From an uncultured Porphyromonadaceae bacterium (GTDB taxonomy: Bacteria > Bacteroidota > Bacteroidia > Bacteroidales > CAMTPD01): 7,129 nucleotides of DNA. The notes under the pieces were generated by a model that saw only the letters and a list, made by a program, of their open reading frames with translations, did not search any database and was not told the origin of the DNA. Position numbers and translations under genes: made by a program. This document shows, in pieces, positions 1-7,124 of the stretch; positions within the stretch are counted from its first letter, which is position 1, and every line of letters starts with the position of its first letter. Location of the stretch: positions 1 through 7,129 of the forward strand of contig CAMTPD010000065.1 of assembly GCA_947074265.1 (NCBI GenBank), in the 5' to 3' direction.

Positions 1-54
1 GGCATACGAGATTCTCCGGAGTGACTGGAGTTCAGACGTGTGCTCTTCCGAGCT
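1..54 (+). other. Illumina TruSeq P7/index adapter contamination
   Basis: Not genomic DNA. Bases 1-12 (GGCATACGAGAT) are the inner end of the Illumina P7 primer. Bases 13-20 (TCTCCGGA) sit where the 8-base i7 index belongs. Bases 21-54 match the TruSeq read-2 adapter from GTGACTGGAG through TGCTCTTCCG, ending ACT-like where ATCT is expected, with one mismatch at base 52 (G for T). The index on the opposite strand reads TCCGGAGA, which from memory is TruSeq HT index D702. The genomic sequence begins at about base 55. The reading frame of the neighbouring export gene stays open through the adapter, so any protein predicted to the contig edge carries a false C-terminal tail of about 18 residues. 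Confidence 0.98.
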
Positions 55-597
55 CGCACCCCAAATATTCACGATCAACTCATCCCCTGCCGCAATGCGG
101 TATCCTTTCGGGGTAGCAATGTTGAGGTTTGGAGCAAAGGTTAGGTTCTTATTAGAGAAGATCTCGCGACCAAACACGGTGTTTTTATCCCAAACCGGTT
201 GAGCTTGTTTCGACACAAGTGCTAACGAATCTGTAGCATTATCATACTGCAAATCATCTGATCCTGCACGTTGGCCACGTTGCGCATTTCCACGCGTATT
301 TTGGTTTTTCGATCCTGTGGCACCTTGACCATTTAGTTTACCAAGACCTTCAGCAATTTGCTCGTCGGTTGCACCCGCTGCTTTTGCTTGCTGGATGGCT
401 TGTTGACGAGCACGTGGATCGTTCTTGATCTGATTTAGTTGTTGTGGGCTAAGTCCCTGAGCTGCTTGCTTCATTTGGTTGTTGCTCATTTGAGCTTGCA
501 TCGGCAATATCCCGAATGCTAACAAGGCCAGTGAAACATAGCTAAATCTCTTTATTCCTGTCCAATTCATTTGTAAATGAGGATTAGTCAATTTCAT
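55..597 (-). CDS. Wza-like polysaccharide export protein (SLBB/Poly_export family), 5' part only
   Basis: N-terminal 181 residues of a polysaccharide export protein; the gene is cut at the adapter junction. A likely signal peptide (K16, R17, then a hydrophobic stretch about 19-31, ending near PMQA-Q) sends it to the periplasm. No lipobox cysteine is visible, unlike E. coli Wza. Residues 37-115 are rich in Gln, Asn and Ala and include a helical stretch with KAAGATDEQI, an extension typical of Bacteroidota homologues. Residues 141-181 carry the family hallmark: VFGREIFSNKNLTF, then GYRIAAGDELIVNIWGA, the start of the export domain (GDxLxVxVWG type). Full-length Bacteroidota relatives are usually around 800 residues, so most of the gene, including the SLBB domains, is missing. 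The start at 597 has an A-rich leader (ATAAAATAATG); an in-frame ATG at 570 (MNWTGIKRF) gives a more ordinary signal peptide and is a real alternative. A promoter lies just upstream. Family assignment is strong; the exact glycan is inferred from the neighbours. Confidence 0.87.
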
Positions 598-627
598 TAT
601 TTTATAAAGTATAATCACATTGGGCTG

Positions 628-635
628 CAAAGATA
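628..635 (-). promoter_or_regulatory. Predicted Bacteroidota -7 promoter box for the export gene
   Basis: Read on the minus strand this is TATCTTTG, a perfect match to the Bacteroidota primary-sigma -7 consensus TAnnTTTG. It lies in the 46-base gap between manC and the export gene. Transcription would begin around 621-623, giving a leader of about 25 bases to the ATG at 597 or about 50 bases to the ATG at 570. I do not see a convincing TTTG-type -33 element at the usual distance (around 655-660), which is not rare for these promoters. No hairpin with a T-tract follows manC, so read-through from upstream may add to expression. Confidence 0.62.
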
Positions 636-643
636 CAATAAAA

Positions 644-1708
644 TCAGCTTAAATGCCTGTTTTTAGAGACCACATCTTCAATTAATTCCTTAACTCGTGT
701 TTCCGAATCTTTACGGCAAATCATCAGCACATCATCAGTATCCACAACCATATAGTCTGAAAGACCATCTACTACAACTAATTTTCCGGTATTCAATTGT
801 TTTACTAAACACGCGTCAGACTCATATAATAACGCATCACCGCCACTAATCGCATTGCCCGATTCTTCCTTCTCTAGCTGATCGTAAAGCGAGCCCCATG
901 TACCTACATCACTCCACCCAAAATCGGCAGGAGAAACAAAAACATTGGAGGCTTTTTCCATAATTCCATAGTCGATCGATATACTCTGTGATTGCTCGAA
1001 TGCAGTGTTTATCAATTGCTGCGTAGCACCTTCAATTATACATTTCTCGAAACATCCTTTGATTTCCGGTAAATGCTGTTGAAATGCTTGATCTATTGCA
1101 TTTATAGACCATACAAACATTCCGGAGTTCCAAACGTAGTTTCCGGCTTGCAAAAAATCTTTCGCTTTAGCAAGTTCTGGCTTTTCTTTAAATGCCGTAA
1201 CTTTACGGATCGCATCATCACCCTGCGCCACTTCGATATAACCATAACCCGTTGCGGGATACGAAGGTGTAATCCCTATGGTCAACAATGCATCGTGTTC
1301 AGCAGCATAAGCTATGTTTTGTTTTACAACATCTTCAAATGCAGGAACATCTAGAATCAATTGATCGGATGGTGTAACCACGACAACTGCATCTGGATTT
1401 TGTTGCTTAATGGCATACGTAGCCAATGCAATACAAGGTGCCGTATTACGACGACATGGCTCAAGCAATACTTGCTTCTCTGTAAGCATGGGCAACTGCT
1501 CCAACACAAGATCTTTATAAGCTACTCCTGTAACAACAATAAAGTTCTCTTTGGGTATAAAACGAGCAAAACGCTCATACGTCATTTGTATGAACGTTTT
1601 ACCGATTCCCATTGCATCAACAAATTGCTTCGGTTTATTCGCTCTACTCAATGGCCAGAAGCGGCTCCCCACCCCTCCGGCCATGATTACACAATATCTA
1701 TTTTTCAT
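644..1708 (-). CDS. manC: Mannose-1-phosphate guanylyltransferase (GDP-mannose pyrophosphorylase), single-domain
   Basis: Makes GDP-mannose from GTP and mannose-1-phosphate in the cytoplasm, the first committed step toward GDP-fucose here. The 354-residue protein opens with the nucleotidyltransferase signature GGVGSRFWPLSR (11-22), followed by KPKQF (25-29). It also shows EPCRRNTAP (83-91), the PSDQ metal-site motif (113-116), the sugar-binding FKEKP (173-177), WNSGMF (193-198), and a late DYGIME/WSDVGTW pair. The length fits the guanylyltransferase part alone: the C-terminal phosphomannose isomerase cupin domain of 470-480-residue enterobacterial ManC is absent, so isomerase and phosphomannomutase must come from elsewhere. 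The start ATG overlaps the fcl stop codon (ATGA), suggesting coupled translation. It is the last gene before the promoter gap. Function is clear from the motifs and from the adjacent gmd-fcl pair. Confidence 0.96.
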   Translation of the reverse strand: MKNRYCVIMAGGVGSRFWPLSRANKPKQFVDAMGIGKTFIQMTYERFARFIPKENFIVVTGVAYKDLVLEQLPMLTEKQVLLEPCRRNTAPCIALATYAIKQQNPDAVVVVTPSDQLILDVPAFEDVVKQNIAYAAEHDALLTIGITPSYPATGYGYIEVAQGDDAIRKVTAFKEKPELAKAKDFLQAGNYVWNSGMFVWSINAIDQAFQQHLPEIKGCFEKCIIEGATQQLINTAFEQSQSISIDYGIMEKASNVFVSPADFGWSDVGTWGSLYDQLEKEESGNAISGGDALLYESDACLVKQLNTGKLVVVDGLSDYMVVDTDDVLMICRKDSETRVKELIEDVVSKNRHLS

Positions 1709-2784
1709 TTATGTGTCATTTTGTAATAAGCTATCATACGCTCAATACCTTCTTCAATCTCTATTTGATGCTTCCAGCCTAACGCATGCAATTTGGATAC
1801 ATCGGTTAGTTTCTTCATGGTTCCATCCGGTTTGGATGTATTAAAAAAGATATTTCCTTTATATCCGACTTCGTCAACAATCAGTTGAGCCAACCCCGCA
1901 ATAGAGATATCTTTTCCGGTTCCAATGTTGATATGACAATTACGAACGTCTTTATCTGTACCTTTTAAATTAGCAAAGTCAATACGTTCCATGATATACA
2001 CACATGCATCAGCCATCTCTTCGCTCCAAAGGAATTCGCGCATTGGTGTTCCGGTACCCCAAATTTCAACTTGGTTTGCCGTTATGCCGTATTTAGCTAA
2101 AACAGCCAATATATCTACTTTGGGAGCATTTCCATCAATGCCTTCTACAGAGCGTGAGTTCAAGTCGGCACATACAAAATCCCAATTTTCAGATCGCAGA
2201 GCTTCAGCCAATAGTATTTTGCGAATTAATGCCGGCAATACGTGGCTACGCTCCAAGTCGAAGTTGTCATTCGGGCCATATAGATTGGTAGGCATTACTG
2301 CTATAAAGTTTGTTCCGTATTGAAGATTAAAACTTTCGCACATCTTCAATCCTGCAATTTTAGCAATTGCATACGGTTCATTGGCATATTCGAGCGGACC
2401 GGTAAGCAACTCCGACTCTTTCATCGGCTGCTCACAATCGCGCGGATAGATGCACGTACTACCTAAGAATAGTAATTTTTTTACACCTGCACGATACGCT
2501 GCTCCAATCACATTGTTTTGAATTGCTAGGTTTTCATATATAAAATCTGCACGGTACGTATTGTTTGCTACAATACCTCCTACCTTGGCTGCCGCAAGAA
2601 ACACATATTCGGGTTTTTCAGTTTCGAAAAAAGATTCTACTGCAGATGCGTCTCGCAAATCCAGTTCCGAAGATTTGCGACCAATCAAATTTTGATAGCC
2701 TCGCTTCTCTAGATTTGCGAAGATTGCGGATCCCACCAATCCGTGGTGACCCGCAACATATATCTTTGCTTGTTTATCAATCAT
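1705..2784 (-). CDS. fcl: GDP-L-fucose synthase (GDP-4-keto-6-deoxy-D-mannose 3,5-epimerase-4-reductase)
   Basis: Converts GDP-4-keto-6-deoxymannose to GDP-L-fucose using NADPH, the final step of the de novo pathway. It is an extended short-chain dehydrogenase of 359 residues. The nucleotide-binding GHHGLVG is at 12-18. The catalytic S109, Y138 and K142 (YAIAK) are present, as are C111 and H181, which align with the epimerisation residues C109 and H179 of the E. coli enzyme with a constant offset of two. The protein is about 38 residues longer than the 321-residue E. coli enzyme; the extra sequence lies at about 195-235, between the RK(I)LLAEA helix and the WGTGTPMREF substrate-side motif. 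It starts 4 bases after the gmd stop and its stop overlaps the manC start by 4 bases. All catalytic residues are intact, so it is expected to be active. Also called wcaG. Confidence 0.97.
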   Translation of the reverse strand: MIDKQAKIYVAGHHGLVGSAIFANLEKRGYQNLIGRKSSELDLRDASAVESFFETEKPEYVFLAAAKVGGIVANNTYRADFIYENLAIQNNVIGAAYRAGVKKLLFLGSTCIYPRDCEQPMKESELLTGPLEYANEPYAIAKIAGLKMCESFNLQYGTNFIAVMPTNLYGPNDNFDLERSHVLPALIRKILLAEALRSENWDFVCADLNSRSVEGIDGNAPKVDILAVLAKYGITANQVEIWGTGTPMREFLWSEEMADACVYIMERIDFANLKGTDKDVRNCHINIGTGKDISIAGLAQLIVDEVGYKGNIFFNTSKPDGTMKKLTDVSKLHALGWKHQIEIEEGIERMIAYYKMTHK

Positions 2785-2788
2785 TTCC

Positions 2789-3940
2789 TTATTCGAAATA
2801 ATTCAACGTTTTGTAACCACCCTCTTTCAAGAATGCGTCTTTCTTCATCAACTTCACATCGCTGATGATCATATCCTCACACAATCCTTCCAGATCGTAT
2901 TCAGGTTCCCATCCCAAAACGGTTTTACTCTTAGTAGGATCACCAATTAATAACTCCACTTCTGTAGGACGGAAGTAAGCAGGATCTACACGTACCACTT
3001 CTTGTCCGATCAATGCTTTACTCGCTTCTAAGTATTCAGCACCAACACGAGCAATAAACATTACCTCGTCTATACCTGAGATTACCCCAACTTCATCTAC
3101 CCCCTCGTTTTTGAAGTCTACTGTAATACCTACATTCTTAAAGCTCAACTTTACAAAATCACGCACCGTTGTTGTAATACCAGTAGCAATAACATAGTCG
3201 GACCCTTCCGGTTGTTGCAAAATCGCATGCATCGCACGTACGTAATCTTTGGCATGTCCCCAGTCTCGTTTTGCACTCAAATTACCCAAAAACAACTTAT
3301 CTTGTTGCCCCAATGCAATCTTTGCTACAGCACGCGTAATTTTGCGTGTTACAAACGTTTCTCCACGCAATGGAGATTCGTGATTAAACAAAATACCATT
3401 ACTAGCATGCATACCATACGCTTCGCGATAGTTCACTGTGATCCAGTATCCGTATAGTTTTGCAACTGCATACGGTGAACGAGGATAAAACGGAGTCGAT
3501 TCGCGTTGTGGCACTTCCTGTACCAAGCCGTACAACTCCGAAGTGGATGCTTGATAAATTCGCGTTTTCTCTGTCAAACCTAGCAAACGTACTGCTTCTA
3601 ATATACGCAGTGTTCCAATACCATCTGCATTCGCAGTATATTCCGGTGTATCAAAACTTACTTTTACGTGGCTCATCGCTGCCAGGTTGTAAATCTCGTC
3701 CGGTTGCACCTCTTGAATGATACGTGTCAAGTTCATCGAATCGGTCATATCACCGTAATGCAAAAACAAACGTCTGTTTTCATCGTGCGGATCTTGATAC
3801 AAATGATCGATACGGTCTGTATTGAAAAGAGAAGCACGACGTTTGATTCCGTGTACTTCGTAACCTAACTTAAGCAAATATTCTGCCAAATAGGCACCAT
3901 CCTGTCCGGTAATACCGGTAATTAACGCAACTTTTTTCAT
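2789..3940 (-). CDS. gmd: GDP-mannose 4,6-dehydratase
   Basis: Removes water from GDP-D-mannose to give GDP-4-keto-6-deoxy-D-mannose, the substrate of the next gene product. The 383-residue protein has the Rossmann motif TGITGQDG (8-15), the NADP-binding KRRAS (33-37), DMTDS (64-68), and the catalytic set T133, E135, Y157 and K161 (STSELYG and YAVAK), each one residue later than in the E. coli enzyme. [17 protein letters not shown] and the [10 protein letters not shown] motif are textbook for this family and separate it from dTDP-glucose dehydratases. The ATG at 3940 gives MKKVALITG, the expected N-terminus. It lies 21 bases after the stop of the two-domain kinase-like gene and 4 bases before fcl. 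No frameshift or lost residue is seen. Confidence 0.98.
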   Translation of the reverse strand: MKKVALITGITGQDGAYLAEYLLKLGYEVHGIKRRASLFNTDRIDHLYQDPHDENRRLFLHYGDMTDSMNLTRIIQEVQPDEIYNLAAMSHVKVSFDTPEYTANADGIGTLRILEAVRLLGLTEKTRIYQASTSELYGLVQEVPQRESTPFYPRSPYAVAKLYGYWITVNYREAYGMHASNGILFNHESPLRGETFVTRKITRAVAKIALGQQDKLFLGNLSAKRDWGHAKDYVRAMHAILQQPEGSDYVIATGITTTVRDFVKLSFKNVGITVDFKNEGVDEVGVISGIDEVMFIARVGAEYLEASKALIGQEVVRVDPAYFRPTEVELLIGDPTKSKTVLGWEPEYDLEGLCEDMIISDVKLMKKDAFLKEGGYKTLNYFE

Positions 3941-3961
3941 GGGTAAGTTATAATACTATGT

Positions 3962-5104
3962 TTATGATCTTCTAATTCGTATTTTCATAGAATTTGCAAC
4001 TGGTTTGTCTGTTGCAAAGATTAAATAGCCTCCACCTCCGGCACCACTGATCTTGTAACCTTTTACTTGGTCTTTATACTCATCAATGTGGTTTAATATT
4101 TCTGCATCAACCATATTGGGAAACATCGCAATCTGAGCATAAAAACTAGCGTTCATTGCTGCTCCAAACGCATCCAAATCTTTTGCGTTTACAGCATCCC
4201 AACAAGCCTCTGCCGCATCGGATAGGTCCTTGGCTCCTGCTTCATCTATCTTAGTATCTGCAAGCACATCGTATCCCGCATGGCGTGGATAAAGTGGTAC
4301 CATACAAATGTGTTTCTCAATCCAGTCTAACGTATCATTGTCTAATACACTATTGATTTCACTTGGCCAATAGTCGCCATCATACAAATAACGGTTCAGC
4401 CCCGGCATCACAACACCCAGTGCATCTTGCGATCCGCTGATGTATTTGCTCCCCGGAGGATTTTCGAAGCAAAACAACGTTTGTGCCAATTTCACACGAT
4501 CACCTTCCGGAATATCGGTATGCCACAATTCTACGGCTTTCTTACGCGAAGAGGTGCTCATACCACTGCGGTCGTTGAACTCGTAATCGGGTTCGATGTT
4601 GATCGTCAATACCGGACCTGCATGGTGTTTACTAACATAGGGTTGATCAAGCCAACCTCCTGCTAAGTCTATACGATATGGAATACGACACTCGCTTCGT
4701 AATGCCGTTGTACTACGTACCGGTAATCCGGTATGAGGGATACGTTCAGCTACCATATATTCAATCCCCAACTCTTTGCAAAAAGTCTCTTTAACAGGAC
4801 TATGTCCGTCGGCATTTACAAAGAAGATATCCGGTTGCAATACGCGTACGTCTTCTTCAAAATCCATTATACCGGAACCTGTATTGATCCAAGCCTTGTG
4901 CACTGATTTCAATGCACTCACCATATAAAGACGCTCCTGATCGGTATTGATTGTCTTTCTATTTTTGAGTTGTTGAATTGTTTTATCAGAACCGATACCT
5001 ACGTACAAATCACCTAGCTTAGCTGCTTCCGCAAAAAAAGCGACATGACCGCTATGCAACATATCGTAGCATCCCGATACAAATACTTTCTTTTTCTTAA
5101 TCAT
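3962..5104 (-). CDS. Two-domain protein: cytidylyltransferase-like domain fused to GHMP-kinase-like domain
   Basis: Predicted cytoplasmic protein of 380 residues that may activate a sugar or sugar phosphate; its substrate is unknown. Residues 5-136 form a HIGH-type nucleotidyltransferase domain related to HldE-C/TagD: GCYDMLHSGH (11-20) holds the catalytic HxGH, and RSTTALR (130-136) is the second nucleotide-binding motif. With no linker, RIPYRIDLAGGWLD (140-153) starts a GHMP-kinase fold resembling heptose kinase HddA, and SGAGGGGYLIF (353-363) is the GHMP C-terminal glycine motif. The middle ATP loop, normally a GLGSSA-type sequence, is replaced by SGSQDALG (223-230), so kinase activity is uncertain. 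The frame also opens at a GTG at 5119 directly at the permease stop, adding MINNV; I prefer the ATG at 5104 (MIKKKKVFVSG), which starts just before the first strand and leaves a 14-base gap. The protein stops soon after the last motif, slightly short for the fold. Domain calls are firm, function is not. Confidence 0.85.
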   Translation of the reverse strand: MIKKKKVFVSGCYDMLHSGHVAFFAEAAKLGDLYVGIGSDKTIQQLKNRKTINTDQERLYMVSALKSVHKAWINTGSGIMDFEEDVRVLQPDIFFVNADGHSPVKETFCKELGIEYMVAERIPHTGLPVRSTTALRSECRIPYRIDLAGGWLDQPYVSKHHAGPVLTINIEPDYEFNDRSGMSTSSRKKAVELWHTDIPEGDRVKLAQTLFCFENPPGSKYISGSQDALGVVMPGLNRYLYDGDYWPSEINSVLDNDTLDWIEKHICMVPLYPRHAGYDVLADTKIDEAGAKDLSDAAEACWDAVNAKDLDAFGAAMNASFYAQIAMFPNMVDAEILNHIDEYKDQVKGYKISGAGGGGYLIFATDKPVANSMKIRIRRS

Positions 5105-5118
5105 CACGTTATTTATCA

Positions 5119-6414
5119 CTATATCGTTTCTAGTTCTGCTTGTTCTCTGCGTTTTACTATCACATATTTACCTGTTGAAAATGTAAATACCAATACGAAG
5201 CAAGCAGTAGGTACTAAATAAGCCATGTTTACACTTTCTGTCAGGTCACTAATGTATCCTTGTAATGCTGTAAGTACAGCACCTCCCAATATCGTCATGA
5301 TCTGGCCGGCACTAGCCAACTGTTTATCTTCTTTTACATGCTCCATGGAGAGCGCATAAATCGTTGGAAACATCAACGACATACAAAATGAAATACACAC
5401 CAACGAATATACACCAATACGGCCTCCCACAAATATTACAATAAAAGATAATAATGAAGCTACAATAGCCGCACTTGAAAGAAGTAAACGAGCATCAATA
5501 TAACGCATCAACCAAGTAAAAAAGAATCTTCCAGAGGCAAATAATACTAGTGCATACAGATAATAAGTAGATGCTGAAGCCTCATTCATGCTGAGTTCTT
5601 TCATTACATATCGTATAGTAAATGACCATACACCTATTTGAGCTCCAATATAAAAGAATTGTGCTATGAGTCCAAAAGAATAACTTCTCGCTTTGCATAA
5701 ATTACGATAAATGTTGAATACATTTTTCTTTACCGACTTATCAACATTACTTTTGGAAGATTGATTCAATGGCATTTTCGTAAGAGCAATAATTGCCCAT
5801 AATACAAGTAGACAACATGCAACTCCAATATAAGGCCCTATCATTGCCGAAAGCTCCTCTTTTTGCAATACTTCTATTGCAGCTTCATCCATAGATGCTC
5901 TATCAGCAGCAGTAGCTGCCGTAAGACCTGAAAGAATAAAAACTTTACTTAACAATACACCTGCCATTGAGCCAATCGGATTAAAAGATTGAGCCCAGTT
6001 TAACCGACGTGTTGCCGATTTTGGATCACCCATCTCCAAGATATACGGATTAGCCGCGGTTTCTAATATCGCTAAGCCAGCAGCTAACACATATAAGGCT
6101 ATTAGAAATGGTGTATATTGTAGTGTTAATGAAGCCGGATAAAATAAAAATGCTCCTACAATGTATAAACCCAACCCAAGCAAGATCCCTAATTTATAGG
6201 AAAAACGACATATAAACAACGCTGCAGGTAAAGCAAAGCAAAAATATGCACCGTAAAAAGCCATCTGAACCCATGATGTCTGGAAATCAGATAGACTTAA
6301 TATCTTCTTGAAAGCAGCTAGTAATGTATCTGTCATATTATGAGCAAGCCCCCAAGAGAAAAAAAGTAAAATAAGAATTAACAGAAGCTTTATATCAGTA
6401 TATGTCTTATTCAT
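5119..6414 (-). CDS. FucP-like sugar/H+ symporter (major facilitator superfamily)
   Basis: Inner-membrane transporter of 431 residues with about 12 hydrophobic segments, split by a polar loop at about 215-235 (NQSSKSNVDKSVKK), the usual centre of the MFS fold. It belongs to the fucose/glucose/galactose permease family: SWGLAHNMTD (20-29) and LETAANPYI (117-125) match FucP, and the transport residues of E. coli FucP align with a constant offset of 17: N26, D29 (proton/sugar site D46), E118 (E135) and N145 (N162, in AQSFNPIG). The ATG overlaps the glycosyltransferase stop by one base (TAATG), so it belongs to the same transcript. Such symporters bring in free L-fucose or a related hexose. Its place in a polysaccharide synthesis operon is unusual, since flippases, not importers, are expected. 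The match to fucose is by family only; another sugar is possible, so I give no gene symbol. Confidence 0.88.
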   Translation of the reverse strand: MNKTYTDIKLLLILILLFFSWGLAHNMTDTLLAAFKKILSLSDFQTSWVQMAFYGAYFCFALPAALFICRFSYKLGILLGLGLYIVGAFLFYPASLTLQYTPFLIALYVLAAGLAILETAANPYILEMGDPKSATRRLNWAQSFNPIGSMAGVLLSKVFILSGLTAATAADRASMDEAAIEVLQKEELSAMIGPYIGVACCLLVLWAIIALTKMPLNQSSKSNVDKSVKKNVFNIYRNLCKARSYSFGLIAQFFYIGAQIGVWSFTIRYVMKELSMNEASASTYYLYALVLFASGRFFFTWLMRYIDARLLLSSAAIVASLLSFIVIFVGGRIGVYSLVCISFCMSLMFPTIYALSMEHVKEDKQLASAGQIMTILGGAVLTALQGYISDLTESVNMAYLVPTACFVLVFTFSTGKYVIVKRREQAELETI

Positions 6415-7124
6415 TATAAATATTTTATCACTCCAAAGCTGTTTATTAAACGCTTAACTCTAAACATCTTAGGCTCAATAAGAAGTCTATATATACTTTC
6501 TAAACCTAATTTTTGAACAAATATAGGAGCACGAGGCTTTAGACCACCAACCATATCAAAAGTTCCACCACAACCAACAACAATATTAATACCAATGGAC
6601 TCTAAAAACTCTCTATTATCACGAATCCAAAACTCTTGCTTAGGTGCACCAAATCCAACAAATAAATAATATGGACGAAAAAACTCAAGTGCTTTTAGAA
6701 TTACATTATTAAAATTATCTTCAAAAGGATATTTCATGTATGGCGGAGAATAACCATGAACCTTTATTGCAAATTGAGCATCTAAATATTGAACTGCTTT
6801 TATATTTGCATCTTCGCTTCCTCCTAATAAAAATAAAGATTTATTTTGTTCCTGACATTGATTCACAACATCAAAGATAAGATCTGATCCTGATATTTTT
6901 TCCATATTCAAATTGGGATATTTTGATTTTAGAATCCACAATGGTATCTGTCCATCGATTGTTACATCACTGTGATTTATTATATCTAAGAAAGATAAAT
7001 CTTTGTTAGCCTCAACCAAAATATCAGAATTAACAGTAACAATATGCAGAAAACGAGTTTTAGACTCAGAAAATAATTGTTCTTTGGTAAGAATGTTAAA
7101 ATCAATATTTGCAAAAAGTGCCAT
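6414..7124 (-). CDS. WecG/TagA/CpsF family glycosyltransferase (GT26)
   Basis: Transfers a sugar from a nucleotide donor to a lipid-linked acceptor at the cytoplasmic face of the membrane, typically the second sugar of a repeat unit (ManNAc or ManNAcA in studied members). The 236 residues cover nearly the whole family length. Visible motifs are VTVNSD (29-34) with T30 matching the TagA active-site Thr, TIDGQIP (55-61) with D57 matching the catalytic Asp, SGSDLI (78-83), LLGG (99-102), GFGAPKQE (157-164) with the conserved Gln, GCGGTFD (184-190), RAP (198-200) and EPKMFR (217-222), then a basic tail (VKRLINSF) of the kind that seats these enzymes on the membrane. The ATG at 7124 is only 5 bases from the window edge, so a start further upstream cannot be excluded. 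The region is clearly more AT-rich than gmd-fcl-manC. Donor and acceptor cannot be read from the sequence. Confidence 0.92.
   Translation of the reverse strand: MALFANIDFNILTKEQLFSESKTRFLHIVTVNSDILVEANKDLSFLDIINHSDVTIDGQIPLWILKSKYPNLNMEKISGSDLIFDVVNQCQEQNKSLFLLGGSEDANIKAVQYLDAQFAIKVHGYSPPYMKYPFEDNFNNVILKALEFFRPYYLFVGFGAPKQEFWIRDNREFLESIGINIVVGCGGTFDMVGGLKPRAPIFVQKLGLESIYRLLIEPKMFRVKRLINSFGVIKYL

Noticed and set aside
602..614. Small inverted repeat TTATA-AAG-TATAA in the leader of the export gene.
   Set aside because: The stem is only five A/T pairs with a 3-base loop, too weak to be a terminator or a credible regulator.
1073..1354. Plus-strand open frames opposite manC, and similar ones opposite fcl, gmd and the two-domain gene.
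   Set aside because: They lie wholly antisense to strongly supported genes, have low-complexity, Cys/Ile/Tyr-rich compositions and no recognisable domains; shadows of real genes.
2761..2768. TATCTTTG on the plus strand, matching the Bacteroidota -7 box.
   Set aside because: It lies inside the 5' end of fcl in antisense direction, has no clear -33 partner and no plus-strand gene follows it; a chance match in A+T-rich DNA.
3941..3961. Possible promoter in the 21-base gap before gmd.
   Set aside because: No TAnnTTTG-like box is present; the gap is consistent with continuous transcription.
3962..5104. The two-domain protein as Fkp (fucokinase/GDP-fucose pyrophosphorylase).
   Set aside because: Fkp is about 950 residues with a different pyrophosphorylase domain and a complete GHMP ATP loop; here the first domain is HIGH-type and the protein is 380 residues.
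5105..5119. GTG at 5119 as start of the two-domain protein.
   Set aside because: It only adds MINNV ahead of the well-placed MIKKKKVFVSG; the ATG at 5104 is the better start, although the GTG cannot be fully excluded.
5119..6414. Permease as a Wzx-type flippase.
   Set aside because: The sequence matches FucP-type MFS signatures (SWGLAHNMTD, LETAANPY, AQSFNPIG) rather than the MATE/MOP-like Wzx family, which has no such motifs.
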